Notes under the pieces: model-generated | Told to the model about the DNA's origin: nothing | Database searches by the model: none | The model's input: only the letters and a program-made list of their open reading frames with translations | Position numbers and translations under genes: made by a program | Part shown: positions 24,205 to 36,263 of the stretch, piece after piece | How positions within the stretch are numbered: the first letter of the stretch is position 1 | Layout of the letters: the number at the start of each line of letters is the position of its first letter | Source of the DNA: Hypomesus transpacificus | Taxonomy: Eukaryota > Chordata > Actinopteri > Osmeriformes > Osmeridae | DNA: 64,000 nt | Reading direction: 5' to 3' | Assembly: GCF_021917145.1 (NCBI RefSeq) | Contig: NW_025813858.1 | Location: 1 to 64,000, forward strand

Positions 24205-24480
24205 GTGTTTAAATTCAGTTTCTGCAGATGGGGCGATGCAAAAGCTATAGAAAAAAAACTGTAGTAAAAATAGTCCAGGTCTTTGTCTACTGGGTGGTAT
24301 CCACTTTGCAGAGTTCGCTTTGCATGTGGCTGCTAAACGTTTGCTGAAGCTTCTGCCGTTTCCGTTATCAACTTCGACCGTCGCCGCGCCTCGCGGAAAA
24401 TGGAGACGCAATTTCTAGTGAGCAGAGAAGGATAAAGCTAGCTGAACTGACGCCGCCCACTTTTGCCTGTTGTGTTGCTT
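24205..24480 (-). promoter_or_regulatory. khdrbs1: probable khdrbs1 5' UTR and promoter region
   Basis: The sequence upstream of the khdrbs1 ATG is CpG-containing (TCGACCGTCGCCGCGCCTCG at about 24,376-24,395) and lacks an in-frame ATG. Position relative to the first exon and base composition suggest a TATA-less promoter. The start site is not determined. Confidence 0.45.
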
Positions 24481-24959
24481 TGACCCAACATACCAGAATA
24501 TTTTCTACTAGACCCACCCACGGCATTGATTTTTACGGATTGGGATGAAAATCGTGTTCTTGTTTGTGTCTGTGATTATCTGGGGAATGTGGGGCCGTTT
24601 TGTAGTCCATAAAAGTTGGCCAAGAGACAGGCGGTCCATTATTTTAAGGGCATATCAACCATTTGTAGGAGTTACTTTTATACATATATATGACATTTTT
24701 TAAATCACGATTCGGCACTATTGAAAGGACTAACTCCAAGAACTGACCTAATTAAAATGGATTTACTGTGGATGGATTGTATTGAGTGTATCATGCTAGC
24801 TGGGAGAACGGTATACATTAACCGGTTTTAAGGATTTAATCAAGTAGCTGATTGACCGTGTACCATGTGGTTACGTGGTGCCCTCTACGGCAACTTCTGC
24901 CCTGAGGCCAGTGGCCAGTGGGAGAAGATGTAGTTCAGAGGTTCATTTCAGGATTTATA

Positions 24960-24973
24960 CTGCCCCCCGGTGG
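24960..24973 (-). promoter_or_regulatory. CTCF-like motif
   Basis: CTGCCCCCCGGTGG is the reverse complement of CCACCGGGGGGCAG, one base from the common CTCF core CCACCAGGGGGCAG. It lies about 0.75 kb upstream of the khdrbs1 start. This is a motif match only. Confidence 0.35.
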
Positions 24974-26191
24974 TTTAAACACTAATTACACTCCCTTCCG
25001 CTTGAGGAGTGAAAGTGTCTATACAGATTAGTCATCTGAAAATAATGTTATGTAGAGCAACTTTGTGTTTTATTATCACCTGACTATGTAATATTAAAAA
25101 CATTACTTTTTCTATGTTTTATCTCTTTGTTATTTGTACGGTATGAAAAAAACACCTCGTGTAAACCAGTGTACGGACTCAGGTATGAGCCCGGCGACTA
25201 AAATGTGTGAACAGTCTGAAAAGTGAGGATGTGTGCCCGTCTGTAAAATTATTAATATCCTATTTTCGTTTTGAATAGGTGACGTTGCTTTTTGAACAAA
25301 CAATAGGCTGTGAGCAATTTATCTGTCACCTTTCACAGCGAAACTATGACAATCGACCTGATGTGTGCCGGAGCGCAAATCTATTCAAAACAAATGAAGG
25401 CAAATTCCGTGTGCCATAAATGCTTATGGGAGACCGCATCCTCCTTAGCCATCAGCTCTCAAGTTGATCTATCTCAGACCATTACAATGTTATTAGCGCT
25501 GGGGGTTGCAAGGTTGTCCTGAGTGCTCTTGTCATTGACAAAATGGATGGCCTCTGAGCTGAATATCAATTGGCTCATAAAAGGTGGAATTACTTTTCTT
25601 GGCAGGTGGTTGGGTCCCTATCAGATAGCTCTCTCTCTCTTTCTCTCTCTCTCTCTCTTCTCTATGCATACTCTTTTGACCTGACCATCCCTGAATAATC
25701 TTACAAAGGAGTCAACACGGGCATTTGGTATTGAGTGTGTGTGTGTGTGCTTTTGAGAGACTAGAGAGAAAGAGACAGAGAGAAAAGGAGAGACAGAAAG
25801 GGTTCCGTGTCATCCGTTGCCTTGCCCTCAGTACACGGTTTTCCTCTCCCCTGGCGGAAGAGAGCCCTGCCTGGGTTCAGAGGCAGGGTCACGCTCAGTT
25901 TAGCAGCGCTACCAGGCTACAGGAACCTTTCGGTCCTGTGGAAGCTGTCACACCTGCTTAGGTCTTTAGCATCTCCCCCCCACCCTCCTCCCCCACCACA
26001 CACCTTTCTCCATCCTCCTTTCCTCTCTCTCCCTGTCCTCCCGCCCCCTCCCCCTTGCAAGCCCTCACTCACGTTCCTTCCTCTTCCCGTCCTTGACCTT
26101 GCAAAGTAAGTGTTCCGATTAAGTGGTCAAGTCAGACAGGCAGTGGAGAGGGAAACAACAACAGAAAACAACATCCATTTTGGCTTGTTAG

Positions 26192-26567
26192 TAGGGGTGT
26201 AACGATACACTCAGCTCACGATTCGATACGTATCACAATACTGGGTGTATGATACAATACGTATCACGACATTTTGACCAACATTCTTTATGAAACAAAT
26301 TCAATTAACAGATTTTTTACAAAACATTAAACATTTGCAATCATTTTTTTTGTTGTACATACAATTAAGTTCACTTAGTTCAAGCGATTTCTGTGAATGG
26401 AATGAATGCATGCATGACGCAGGTGCAGAGTAGGTTGCGTGCTGGTAGCTCAACCAATAGAATCAGACGGACGTCATATTGTAAAAACATTGCCTTAACT
26501 ATACGATACACATTGTAACATATTTGTATTGCGATATATTTTTCCACAATATATTGTTACACCCTTA
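26192..26567. mobile_element. hAT-type MITE with 8-bp target-site duplication
   Basis: The 376-bp element begins TAGGGGTGTAACGATACAC and ends in the inverse, ATTGTTACACCCTTA. It is flanked by CTTGTTAG (26,184-26,191) and CTCGTTAG (26,568-26,575), an 8-bp duplication with one mismatch, which is the size expected for hAT transposition. No transposase frame is present, so it is non-autonomous. The interior is rich in GATACGTATCA-type words. Confidence 0.85.
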
Positions 26568-29139
26568 CTCGTTAGTGCCTAACAATTCTGTGGGTGTTGG
26601 GACTTGAGTCTTCCCAAACCAGGGTTTGGATCATCGGATCTTTGTTGATGAATGTTTGTGTGTCAGGAGCTGAGGGGCTCTACACCAAATTAAGAGGATA
26701 GAAGTTCTCTTCACACATCTCATGGGTCAGCAAATAGTTCAGTTGTTCAATATATCTCAACCAAGTAGTGATACATACTGTTCGTGTTTACAAGCATGCT
26801 CATTTATTAGTTGTTTTTTGGAAAGAGAATGTCAATAACAATTATTTCTCAAGCAACACCGGATAGCTGGAGGAACTAAATGAGAACTAGATGAGAGATC
26901 TTGTTGGTGTGTGTGTGTAAAATAATAATATGTAATTTCTTTGTAAGACACTTCACTTTTTTGGGGTCTTCCTTCTCATGAAACAGTTTCTGCCCTAATC
27001 TGATGTAATTGATGCACACTGAACCATTGCATATGCATAGCTTTAACATTGCAGAAAGTTCACAACAAGGTCAGAAAGAGGAGGACATAATAACTGATTG
27101 GAGCACTTGAGTGTTTCGGTTCATATTCTCCCCAGTACCATTCATTGCTTTGGATAAAAGTGTATGCTAAATGCATACATTACAAATGAGTTTTACTACA
27201 GGATAATCAACCATATTTACTATGCAATAAAGATGATTTATAGACCAGTTGTGACCTTGCTTCAACAACTTGTGCAGCGCAATGGAGCATTTCAAAAGCG
27301 CACGTAACACACATTAAACTTATCACGATTTTAGTCTCTAAAATGGTGTATGTTATTGATTGTATTGTGTTCATGTGCTGAATGGAGTTTTCACACAACT
27401 TCATCATTTGCATCTGAAGTCTCACACTTGAAACCTGTGAGAAGCAGCTACAGCTACTCTGCGAGTTCAACATTCCTGTCAGCAAATGTCAAAGATCAGG
27501 GACTCTCTCTGTACCCTTTTTCCTGGAAGGGCACACTAATGACTGCCAAACCTCTCTCCAGACTTGTTACTTTGTCCTTCCCTGAAGCCTGGAATGTTTC
27601 AAAGACATTTTTTTTAAAACTTGTCACAGCTTCTGTTTTAATGATAGGCTACTGATAGACTTCGCTCAAACAACTTCAAAGATGCTACTTCCTTACCGAG
27701 ATGAAACAGAAAGAAGGGGGGGGGGGGGTTTCCAGAGTTTGAGATGCTTTTCAGGTTTGTCTTTTGATTGTGGTGTGTGTGTCTGTGTGTGTGGTACAGA
27801 ACAACATGTTCTGTTTGATGGAGAGGTGTGGGATTACATGTGTCAGGTGCAGCTGAGGTCTCAACACCATGATGCGAATGACTTGGAGGTGATTGTGAAT
27901 ACCTTAGGGGAGAGAGAGAGAGAAACATGGAGAGAGAGACATAAAGAGAGAGACAAACAGAAATAGAAACACAGAGAGAGATAACAATGTTGCTTCTGGT
28001 TTATATAGTTGAGGCTCCCTAATGACAGGCAATCCTAAACACCAATGCAGGAGAGAAAGGCATTCTGTTGTCAACTTCTCTTTCTCAAACTCATGACAAA
28101 TTCACAAAAAATGTATTCATCATCTCATTGCTCTGCATACAATTATGGAGAGATGGCATTTTCCTGTTCACTTCCCTAGAAAAATATTCTCTTTCAGTTG
28201 TCTCAGACTGTCACAGTGCCAAAGCATGACATTTGTGATATTTGGCTTCTGCATTCCACATTTAAATATCTGAATATTCAATACTAGCTAATCATTTTGT
28301 ACACTTTTGGTTAGTGATTTGGTTATAAACTGCAAATCCCAAAGAGAAGGTTTGTGAATACAATTTACAACAATGCACTGTCTTTACAACAGAGCAAGAA
28401 TTGCATGAAAATGTACTAAATATCTCTGCATATCACAAGACACCTGTTTGTCTTACATGTTTGCGTTGACATAAAAAAAAAACATCCATCAACGCCTTCG
28501 GGGTGAACATAGAGAACACTGAACGTCAAATAAAATTAAATAATTTCTATGCAACCTGATTGGTTGTCAGGTTTGGCCGCTCCTCCGCTTGGGTCACAAG
28601 GTCAGTCATGACTGTCCTGTCAGATTTGTCTAGTTTGGCCTTTAGAGAAAACACACACAGGAGTGCCTTTATGGAGGTTGAGGGCTGAAGACCATGACTC
28701 ACATAACACCTGTGTTCAGACAGGTACATGTGATTCAGCCTGATGTGTCATCTGCAGAGTTTTAGAATCACTCACTGAACACACGGCACATTTGTCTTTT
28801 CACATATTATCGAATAGCTGTTTTTCTGTTTTTCATACTGACACTATTGTAGTTTGAAAAAAATGCAGCGACTCCATGTTTCAATGTCATGTGTGTCTTC
28901 ACAGCACTCTAAGTACTGAAATCACACTTGTTAAACCCTCTAACCACCACGCAATTATGGCACCATGTCTAATACACCAGTCTATCCATTCTGGGAGTTC
29001 ATCACAGTTCCCACCCTTATTCATATGGTTATGTATTTCATTAGGAAACTGTAGCCTGCAGTAGGTTTGTCCTAATCGTGGCCCTACTGGAGTTAATATC
29101 AGTTTTAATTATGTACCAGGCCCACTGTGGCTCTTAGAG

Positions 29140-29325
29140 GAGAGAGAGATAGAGAGAAAGAGAGAGCAAGACAGAGAAAGAGAGAGCAAGACAGAGAGAG
29201 AGCAAGACAGAGAAAGAGAGAGCAAGACAGAGAAAGAGAGAGCAAGACAGAGAAAGAGAGAGCAAGACAGAGAAAGAGAGAGCAAGACAGAGAAAGAGAG
29301 AGCAAGACAGAGAAAGAGAGGGAAC
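29140..29325. repeat. 20-bp purine minisatellite
   Basis: Eight or nine tandem copies of AGAGAGCAAGACAGAGAAAG, some shortened, occupy the tract. The charged plus-strand frame and Ser/Leu-rich minus-strand frame are artefacts of the repeat. Confidence 0.95.
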
Positions 29326-29584
29326 GGGAGAGATGGGGGCGGTCTTTCTTTATTCCTGAGTGAGACATTGTTATGTCCGGGGTTTCAAGGTCGCTTCTTG
29401 CGTCTTCTCTCACCTCCTCTGTGGCTGTGAGTGTCTGTAGTCGCACGGTAATGAGAGAGATTACAATAAAACAAGGTCAGAGGTGGGTGTGTGTGAGGTG
29501 GGGAGGACATGGGAGCTGGGCATAGGCAGACAATGTAAGAATGGAAGGTTGTGAGGGAGGAATTGAAGTAGAGGGGGGAAAAAC

Positions 29585-29735
29585 ACACACACAGACACGT
29601 ACACACAGAGACACACACACAGACACGTACACACACAGAGACACACACACACACAGAGACACATACAGAGACACACACACAGAGACACATACAGAGACAC
29701 ACACACAGACACACACACACATAGAGACACACAGA
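29585..29735. repeat. compound CA/CAGAGACA array
   Basis: Alternating (CA)n, CAGACACGTACA and CAGAGACACATA units over about 150 bp. Confidence 0.95.
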
Positions 29736-30030
29736 CACAGACAGAAAGTTCTCAACCTACCTCTTCACAGAAGGTTGGAAAGTCTGTGTTATGTTTATCA
29801 ATCTGCACAGGGAGTTGAAGGGACTTATCAGAAGCATGTCTGGTATCTCTGCAGCTGTATTCGGGACTCTGTCCTATACGGGCAGGGCTCATACAATGCC
29901 TGGGAAATGTTATGGGTTGACAAAGGGAAATAGCTGGCCTGGAATAGAATGGAATGGTCCTTTTTACAGCTTCCTGTATGTACAATAGTTGCATGCTTGG
30001 AGCAATCAAGAGGGCAGGTGCTCATTTTGT

Positions 30031-30043
30031 CCACTAGGTGCCA
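30031..30043 (+). promoter_or_regulatory. weak CTCF-like motif
   Basis: CCACTAGGTGCCA differs by one base from the CTCF-core variant CCACTAGGTGGCA. Motif match only. Confidence 0.2.
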
Positions 30044-30470
30044 TTGAAGGACTGTCCCAAACTCACAGACACACACACTTGGTATTTGTGAATAACTGTT
30101 TTTATAATGCCATAGGAAACAATGGTTAGTTTGCAGAATGTTATATTTAAATGTTTTATTTAAATTATATAATGTGTCATTATGTTGTGTCTCAATTATG
30201 TTATATTTTAATATAATATAGATATAGTATGTTAGGTGTTGTTTCATGTTGTCCTTCTACTGTGCACTGACAATAAAGATTAATCTCAATCTTCAATCTA
30301 TTCTTATGTTTTACCTGAATTATGTCATATTTCAATGTGTTACTATATATTTCAAGGAGATTATATAAATATCAAACCATACAAGTACTGTATATTGACT
30401 GTTTATTACACGGCTGTTCTTAACGCTGTAGAAAGCTCCATTCACTTGAATGGGGCTTCCCAACGTTCTG

Positions 30471-30498
30471 CGGTCTGTTATTTTCTGATAACAGACCG
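30471..30498. repeat. perfect 10-bp stem inverted repeat
   Basis: CGGTCTGTTA and TAACAGACCG are separated by 8 bp. A third AACAGACCG copy lies about 15 bp further right, and a 7-bp stem (CCATTCA/TGAATGG) lies just to the left. Probably part of an unclassified repeat about 30.40-30.60 kb. Confidence 0.6.
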
Positions 30499-30694
30499 TT
30501 GCTATGAATAACAGACCGCTGTCAGCGACGTCAGCTGATTTGAAGCCTAAAGAATGTTCAACAAAACCAAATATGCATAAAGACATGCATTGTCTATTCA
30601 CATGTCTGAAGATGATGAATCGTTTCTAACAGACCACATGACTGTTTGTAGCTGCTATTGTGAAAAATGACTCTAAGGCACACAGTCACACAAA

Positions 30695-30850
30695 CATTTA
30701 CATTTAGCAGACGCTCTTATCCAGAGCGACTTACAGTAAGTACAGGGACATTCCCCCCCGAGGCAAGTAGGGTGAAGTGCCTTGCCCAAGGACACACCGT
30801 CATTTTCCATGGGTGGGAATCAAACCGACATCCTTCTGATTACAAACATG
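30695..30850 (-). mobile_element. tRNA-derived SINE, diverged head
   Basis: Tail and body match the other copies. The head is mutated (GGTTTGATTCC in place of GGTTCGATTCC) and truncated after TAATCAGAAGGA. Confidence 0.85.
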
Positions 30851-32281
30851 TCATTGACTAAACACAACCACTCAAAATTGATTTCACTTGTTTCAAATGA
30901 TGTGACACACCAATATAAGCCAGTTCAGAGAGCAAACAGGTTGTTGAAGGTGGGAAAATATTGCTTGTGATGTCGACAAAGTGCTCTGGCCTAACCCAGC
31001 CCAAAGACAAGAAGAACATTGATCACATGTTTACTCCTTTGATTTTTGTCCCTTTTACTGTAGTATTGTATACTGTAGTACAGTGCATTGTAGGCTGCAT
31101 ACTGTACAATGAACAAATTGTATGGCCCTGAACATTGTGCTTTCCATTTGTTACATTAACAGTACTGACTGCTCAATAGATTTTGACTGGTTGCAGGTTC
31201 ATATAAGAAGAACCAGAATGAGTTGTGAGTAGTGAGATGCAGGGTACAGTACTGTATAGGGGTACAAGGAGGAGAAAGAGCAAACAAATTGCAAAGAGCA
31301 AAGCAGAGTAGTAATTTCTGATCAATTTTGAGCTACCATGATAGAACATATTTTTTTTAATCAAAAGACAATGACGGATAAATATGAAATTTGTTTTGAG
31401 TTTACGTAAAAATACTTTTCCCTGAGAACTATATGTTTTGAACAATGTGTTTTGGTTATTTGTTGGTGTATTGTTTACTGACTGCTTGATAATGTATATA
31501 ATTTTGATCACTTTGTTTATGATTTGAGAGCAGTGTTTGATTTTGAGCACAGGTAAATCTGTTTTGAGGCGAAAGTTTCATTTTGCAAGAGGATTCAGAG
31601 GTTTTGTAAATAGTGCTTGAAGATGAGGTTTTGTGTTTACAGTTTTGAGAAAGTGGGTGACTGTTTCAAGAAATGTGTTTTAGCAACCCACACCCCCCAT
31701 TCCCAGGCGTATTACAATCGGCCCATGCAGCTGGGAAGATCTACTCCCTCTTTTAGAAAAGAAGCCTTTTGGGTGGGGCCCTGCTGAGAGATCACATGAT
31801 CTCAATGAGTTTAGCACATTGATACTGTATAACATTTCCTCATGGAAAAGTAGTAACCAAATCAAGGAAAACTGAATCTGCGTGAGCATAGAATGAATGG
31901 TGGAACAAGGACTTCCATCGAAATGTATTCATTTTATTTTGTCTGTGTTTCTGTTTGCTGGAAACTTTTCAAAGTAAAATGGAGCAACGCAAAGAGAAGA
32001 CACTGAAGGAATCAACACTACAATCCTTTTTTCATTCATCACATGGTTCATGAGGGACATACCTAGGTGGCTTTGAGTGATTATTTTAGGTAAAAGGAAG
32101 GGTATGGTTACTGAAGGTTGAAGAAAGAGGGGGAATCTGATATGAAGTAAGGACACAGGCTTGAATAGAATCAAAGGCATGAAAACCTCTCTGTGTGTGT
32201 TTACTTTTGTATGTCTGAAGGAACAGAACATGGTGAATGGGGTTCTAAGCTTGCTTGTCAGGGCAAGGACACTGGCCTTCA

Positions 32282-32290
32282 CCCCCCCCC

Positions 32291-32321
<31 letters not shown>

Positions 32322-32325
32322 ATAA
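32282..32325. repeat. C26 run followed by (AC)n
   Basis: An uninterrupted run of 26 C (32,282-32,307) is followed by about eight AC units. Confidence 0.95.
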
Positions 32326-32412
32326 ACACATAAACACACTTCAATACACAGCAGGCTGGTCTGAAGGTAACCTTTTCCTCTACTTTTATCTTTGTATTGT
32401 GGTGGTCTCAAG

Positions 32413-32515
32413 TTACCTGTATGTCATCATAATCAGAATCATAATCAGAAGGATTTTATTCGCCATGAATGTTTGCACAAACAAGGAATTTACTTTGGCA
32501 GGGAGGTGCATACAT
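32413..32515 (-). mobile_element. LINE-derived 3' tail
   Basis: The reverse complement contains GCACCTCCCTGCCAAAGTAA, ATTCCTTGTTTGTGCAAAC and ATGGCGAATAAAATCC, ending in a GATTATGATTCTGATTATGA tract. It is the same 3' tail as at 14.7, 40.6 and 45.1 kb. Confidence 0.65.
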
Positions 32516-33537
32516 TAAACATATAGGAATATTGAAAACTTAAATATGTGGACTAACTATACAAAAGGAGCAAAGTCTAGCTAATACTCAGGGGAATAAA
32601 AAGTAAAAAATAAAATATAAGTACCCCTAATTTACAATCTAACCTAAAAATACTAACAGGCTATGCGGAGGTTACCTTAGTTCACAGCTCAAGCAAGGTC
32701 CATGTCTTGACACAAAGTTGTTACTAGCAGCTCCTGGAATAACACCAGAACAGTATCTCTCCTCTTCTCCCTCTCATTGTTGCTGTGTTTTATCCTCTGT
32801 GTGCAGGACATTCTGTATCAAGATCATCGGAAACACAAATCTGTATAACAAGTGGCGCAGGCCAGGCCGAGCCAGTAAGATGGTGTGTAAGATGTGGTAG
32901 AACTGTGTAAAAGCCTGAGGAAACTCAATCTGGGCCAAGAGAAGTTCCTCTACAGCTGTTTATTCAATTAATAAGATCAGTAAATGGGAGGGAGGGATGC
33001 CGGATTGGCTGCACCTCCGCCTCCGTATTACTCTTTACGCTACTGAAGAGGTAACCTAATGAAGCATTCCCTTAATCTTTGTTAAAACCCTTATTAACCT
33101 GTGTTGCTTTTTTTCACATCTAAAGCTAGAAACTGAGGGAAGTCTTGACTTCAACTGGTAAAAAGAAAAAAAGATTAAGGGAGTGTCATAAACGCTTGAT
33201 TACCTTTTCTTCAGCCCAAAAGGCTTCTAAGAGAATTAATGATAGAGAAGTCCTGGTCAAAGCATTTGTAGGCTGGATATACAGTAAAAATTCACCATAG
33301 GCCTACAGCATGGGTTGCATGTTTGTGTGTGTCTGAGAATCAGCTAAATCACAGACTTATTCAAACTCTAACCGCTTGTGAGTGAGCAAAGTTCTTTAAA
33401 ATATTCTAGGAGGCAGCGAGACTCAAGGAGTTAACATCTCTCCTCCCATACCACAAAACTGAACAAAGCAGTTGTTTTCTAAGCCCTGTAGCTCTGCGCC
33501 ACGTAAAATTGTCACGTACTTTAAACAGCAAGGAGTA

Positions 33538-36263
33538 ATGAAGTTGAATCGACATATTTTCTGTTGTCTGCATGTGGCACTCTCAGGTAAAAACGTATTA
33601 ATATTAAAAAGTTTACCTGTTTCAAATGTTATAACTTTGCCAATGACTTTGAAATCCACGAAAAGAATCATAGATGATTCTTGCCGCAAATTCTGCACAC
33701 CTGCTATGCTTTTCACACCCTTAAATAACATTATTAGGACCCATATATTGTGTTTTATACGCGGTTAACAATATAATATACTTTTCTTTCCTTTGACACA
33801 CTGCAGTGACCCTATTTTTCCAGCATCGCACTTGTTTCGACACTGTAGCCTATAACGGGCTGGCTTAGGGGAGGATGGGGTAAGAAAGGGCCGGTGTTGT
33901 GCGATCAGATGCACGGCTTTCATGAGGCACCACCAAATAAGATAACAGATGTTATTCTCAACACAAAATCCTCAAAATTCGTCATTCAAACCGAATAATA
34001 ATGTATCTAATTAAGTATGTACATGTAATTCAAGATCTTGTGTATCCCTGGTTATTTGGATCTAAAATAATTTGTTTTCAAAATATGACTCCCCCAAAGT
34101 GGAGTCTTGGCTCAACTTGCCCTGACAAGGGGTTAATTGAGCCTAGGAGACGATAAGTTGAACCACATGGGGGGGGTAAATTGTGAAAATGCTTATGTTA
34201 AAGTAAAACTGAAATTTTTTACCTCATTTAGTGTATTGGTTTATCAAAGCGAGCCACAATCTATACCAAATACGTTCTTAAAGGTTTAATATGAACGAAG
34301 GTTACAACTTTAGACAACAACTTTCTGTGACATGTTTTAGGGATATTTGTTGAAATTGTGTGTATCCACTTGGTGGTGGTTCCAGACCCTTTCAACTAGG
34401 AGGGCCAAGCTGGGGCCAGTTGTACTGTTACAGGGGCTAGTTACATTAACCATAAATGTTGTCATGTAGTTTTCGTCATTCAGACTCTACATTTAGGGGG
34501 GACACAAGGGGGTTCAGGTTTGTTGTCACAGGGGCACTGGCCCCCCTTGCCCCCCCCCCCCCCCCAGAAATGCACCTGTATCCACTGTATGTGGGATTGT
34601 TAAAGAAATGACCGGATTCGTTCTCCCTCCAGTTGCGTTTCAGGTGCGGATCCCAGAGTCCAGAGTGGTGGGTGCGTATGGTGGTCCAGTTGTACTGGGC
34701 TGTGTGTTCCCTAGCATGGACCCGGGACTACCTGTAGACCCAGGGCTTGTGGTCACATGGCAGACACAAGGGGACTCCCGAGTGCTTCACAGTTACTACC
34801 ATGGGACAGACCAACTGGACCGCCAAAGTAGGGAGTACCACAACCGAACCAGGCTGTACCATTCCGAGCTGAGAGATGGGAATGCCTCCCTCATGCTGGA
34901 GCGAGTCGGTCTGGAAGATGAGGGCAGGTATATCTGCTCCGTCAGTACCAAGGATGGGGTTGACAGTGCGGAAGTCCAGCTAACATACGCAGGTTAAAGA
35001 TGGAGGGGTCTCTTGTCGTCTTCTCTTCTCCTTACAAGCCTTCTCTTCTCCTCTTCTCAACTGTGAGAGGGGGCTTTTTCTTATGACCACTATTTTTAGC
35101 CAGGAACATTTCCGTTTTAGGCTACTTACGTCACTTTAGCTTGTTTAGGCAAGTTGCAAGCAGAAACTCCTACAGCTGGGTTTTTTTTCTTTCATTTTAT
35201 TTTCTCTTCGCAGTTCTGGACAAAGAGCTTTTCATCAGCCTCCTCCAGACACTGAGCTATACTATAGGGTTCATTTTGCCTCTTGCAAACAATGTGGTAC
35301 AGTATGTAATATCCAAGAAAACATGATTATTATGACCTTTACATTTAGACTTTTACATTTACATTTAGTCATTTAGCAGACGCTCTTATCCAGAGCGACT
35401 TACAGTTAGGTCAGGTCAGCAAGTAGGGTGAAGCGCCTTGCCCAAGGACACAACTTAATTTTTCACTGCCGGGAATCGAACCGGCAACCTTCTGGTTAAT
35501 AGCCCGATTCCCTAACCGCTCAGCCATCTGACTCCCATTTCTACATTCTAAAAACAACCTCTCTGCATTTTTTTCGCATTCTTTTAAAATGTGTTTCCTT
35601 TTTGTTCCTCACGCTCTTTCACTCTTTCCCACCCACACACATCCACACTGTAACTATTCTCTTCATAGCCTTCTACAACGAGCCTTGTCTAACCATCCAG
35701 GCCCACCCCAACAGTGTGACCTTTACGTATGAGAGCGAGGGTTACCCAGAACCCCAGGTCCAGTGGACAGACCCCATGGGTCACAGCCTGGACTTCTACA
35801 CTACCGTGTCCTCCAGGCAGCAGGGTCTCCTCTCTCTGCGGACCCAGCTTGTGGTGGAGCAGGGTGGGGCAATCAACTACACCTTCACCCTTGGAAACCC
35901 TCTCCTGAAACAGGTCATTCAACGGCCTGTGGCCTATGGTGAGCTTGTTTTCTAAAACATTATTTGTATCATGTAAAAAAGTACATTGTTGCATATTGTC
36001 TAAGTTAGACAAGACTGACTAATAGCCTGATAGCCAAACAAAACATTGCAACAAATACCAATGAATCTAAACCCTTAAACTTATTTTTCTACTAAGAGGA
36101 AATAAATGATTGCTTACTCTATGCTAAAACAATTCTACAACTTCTGACAGTTAAAAAAACTGTCATCTCATCTCCAGTACCCAGTCGGAGTGACATGGAC
36201 CAGAACCGACATAGATTCACTGGACTGCTTCCTGTCTTTGCTGGACTGCTTTTGGTCTTCTGA
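33538..36263 (+). CDS. B7/CD276-like immunoglobulin-superfamily protein with GPI-signal-like C-terminus
   Basis: Four exons, 33,538-33,586; 34,633-34,992; 35,669-35,938; 36,178-36,263, are all joined in phase 1 and give 254 aa. Exon 1 encodes a signal-peptide-like MKLNRHIFCCLHVALS. Exon 2 is an Ig V domain with Cys40, a VTWQ tryptophan, an EDEGRYIC motif ending at Cys118, and N-glycosylation sites NRT and NAS. Exon 3 is a C-type domain resembling CD276 and VTCN1 (EGYPEPQVQW, NPLLKQ). Tyr157 and Phe209 stand where the disulfide cysteines are expected, and Cys143 is unpaired. Exon 4 encodes a 28-residue tail ending in FTGLLPVFAGLLLVF directly before the stop. There is no cytoplasmic domain, which suggests a GPI signal. 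B7 proteins are cell-surface T-cell co-signalling ligands (family knowledge); the function here is inferred. I cannot assign orthology to CD276, VTCN1 or HHLA2. Confidence 0.75.
35353..35536 (-). mobile_element. tRNA-derived SINE in B7-like gene intron 2
   Basis: A near full-length copy with an intact GGTTCGATTCC B box on the minus strand. It carries a small body deletion: the spacer after TTACAGT has changed to TAGGTCAGGTCAG. It is antisense to the host gene. Confidence 0.9.

Larger units (their letters stand above)
24481..33537. other. intergenic interval between khdrbs1 and the B7-like gene
   Basis: No recognisable exon is seen. The interval contains a hAT-type MITE (26.19-26.57 kb), a SINE (30.7 kb), a small SINE-tail fragment (27,148-27,190), purine and CA minisatellites (29.14-29.74 kb), a C26 run (32.28 kb) and a LINE tail (32.4 kb). 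khdrbs1 and the B7-like gene are transcribed away from each other across this interval. Confidence 0.6.

Noticed and set aside
24202-24411. In-frame N-terminal extension of khdrbs1 upstream of MENESKY
   Set aside because: It begins with TTG, not ATG, and the extension has no similarity to Sam68; the ATG at 24,201 fits the family.
29105-29446. Charged and Ser/Leu-rich frames of 78-113 aa
   Set aside because: Products of the 20-bp purine minisatellite.
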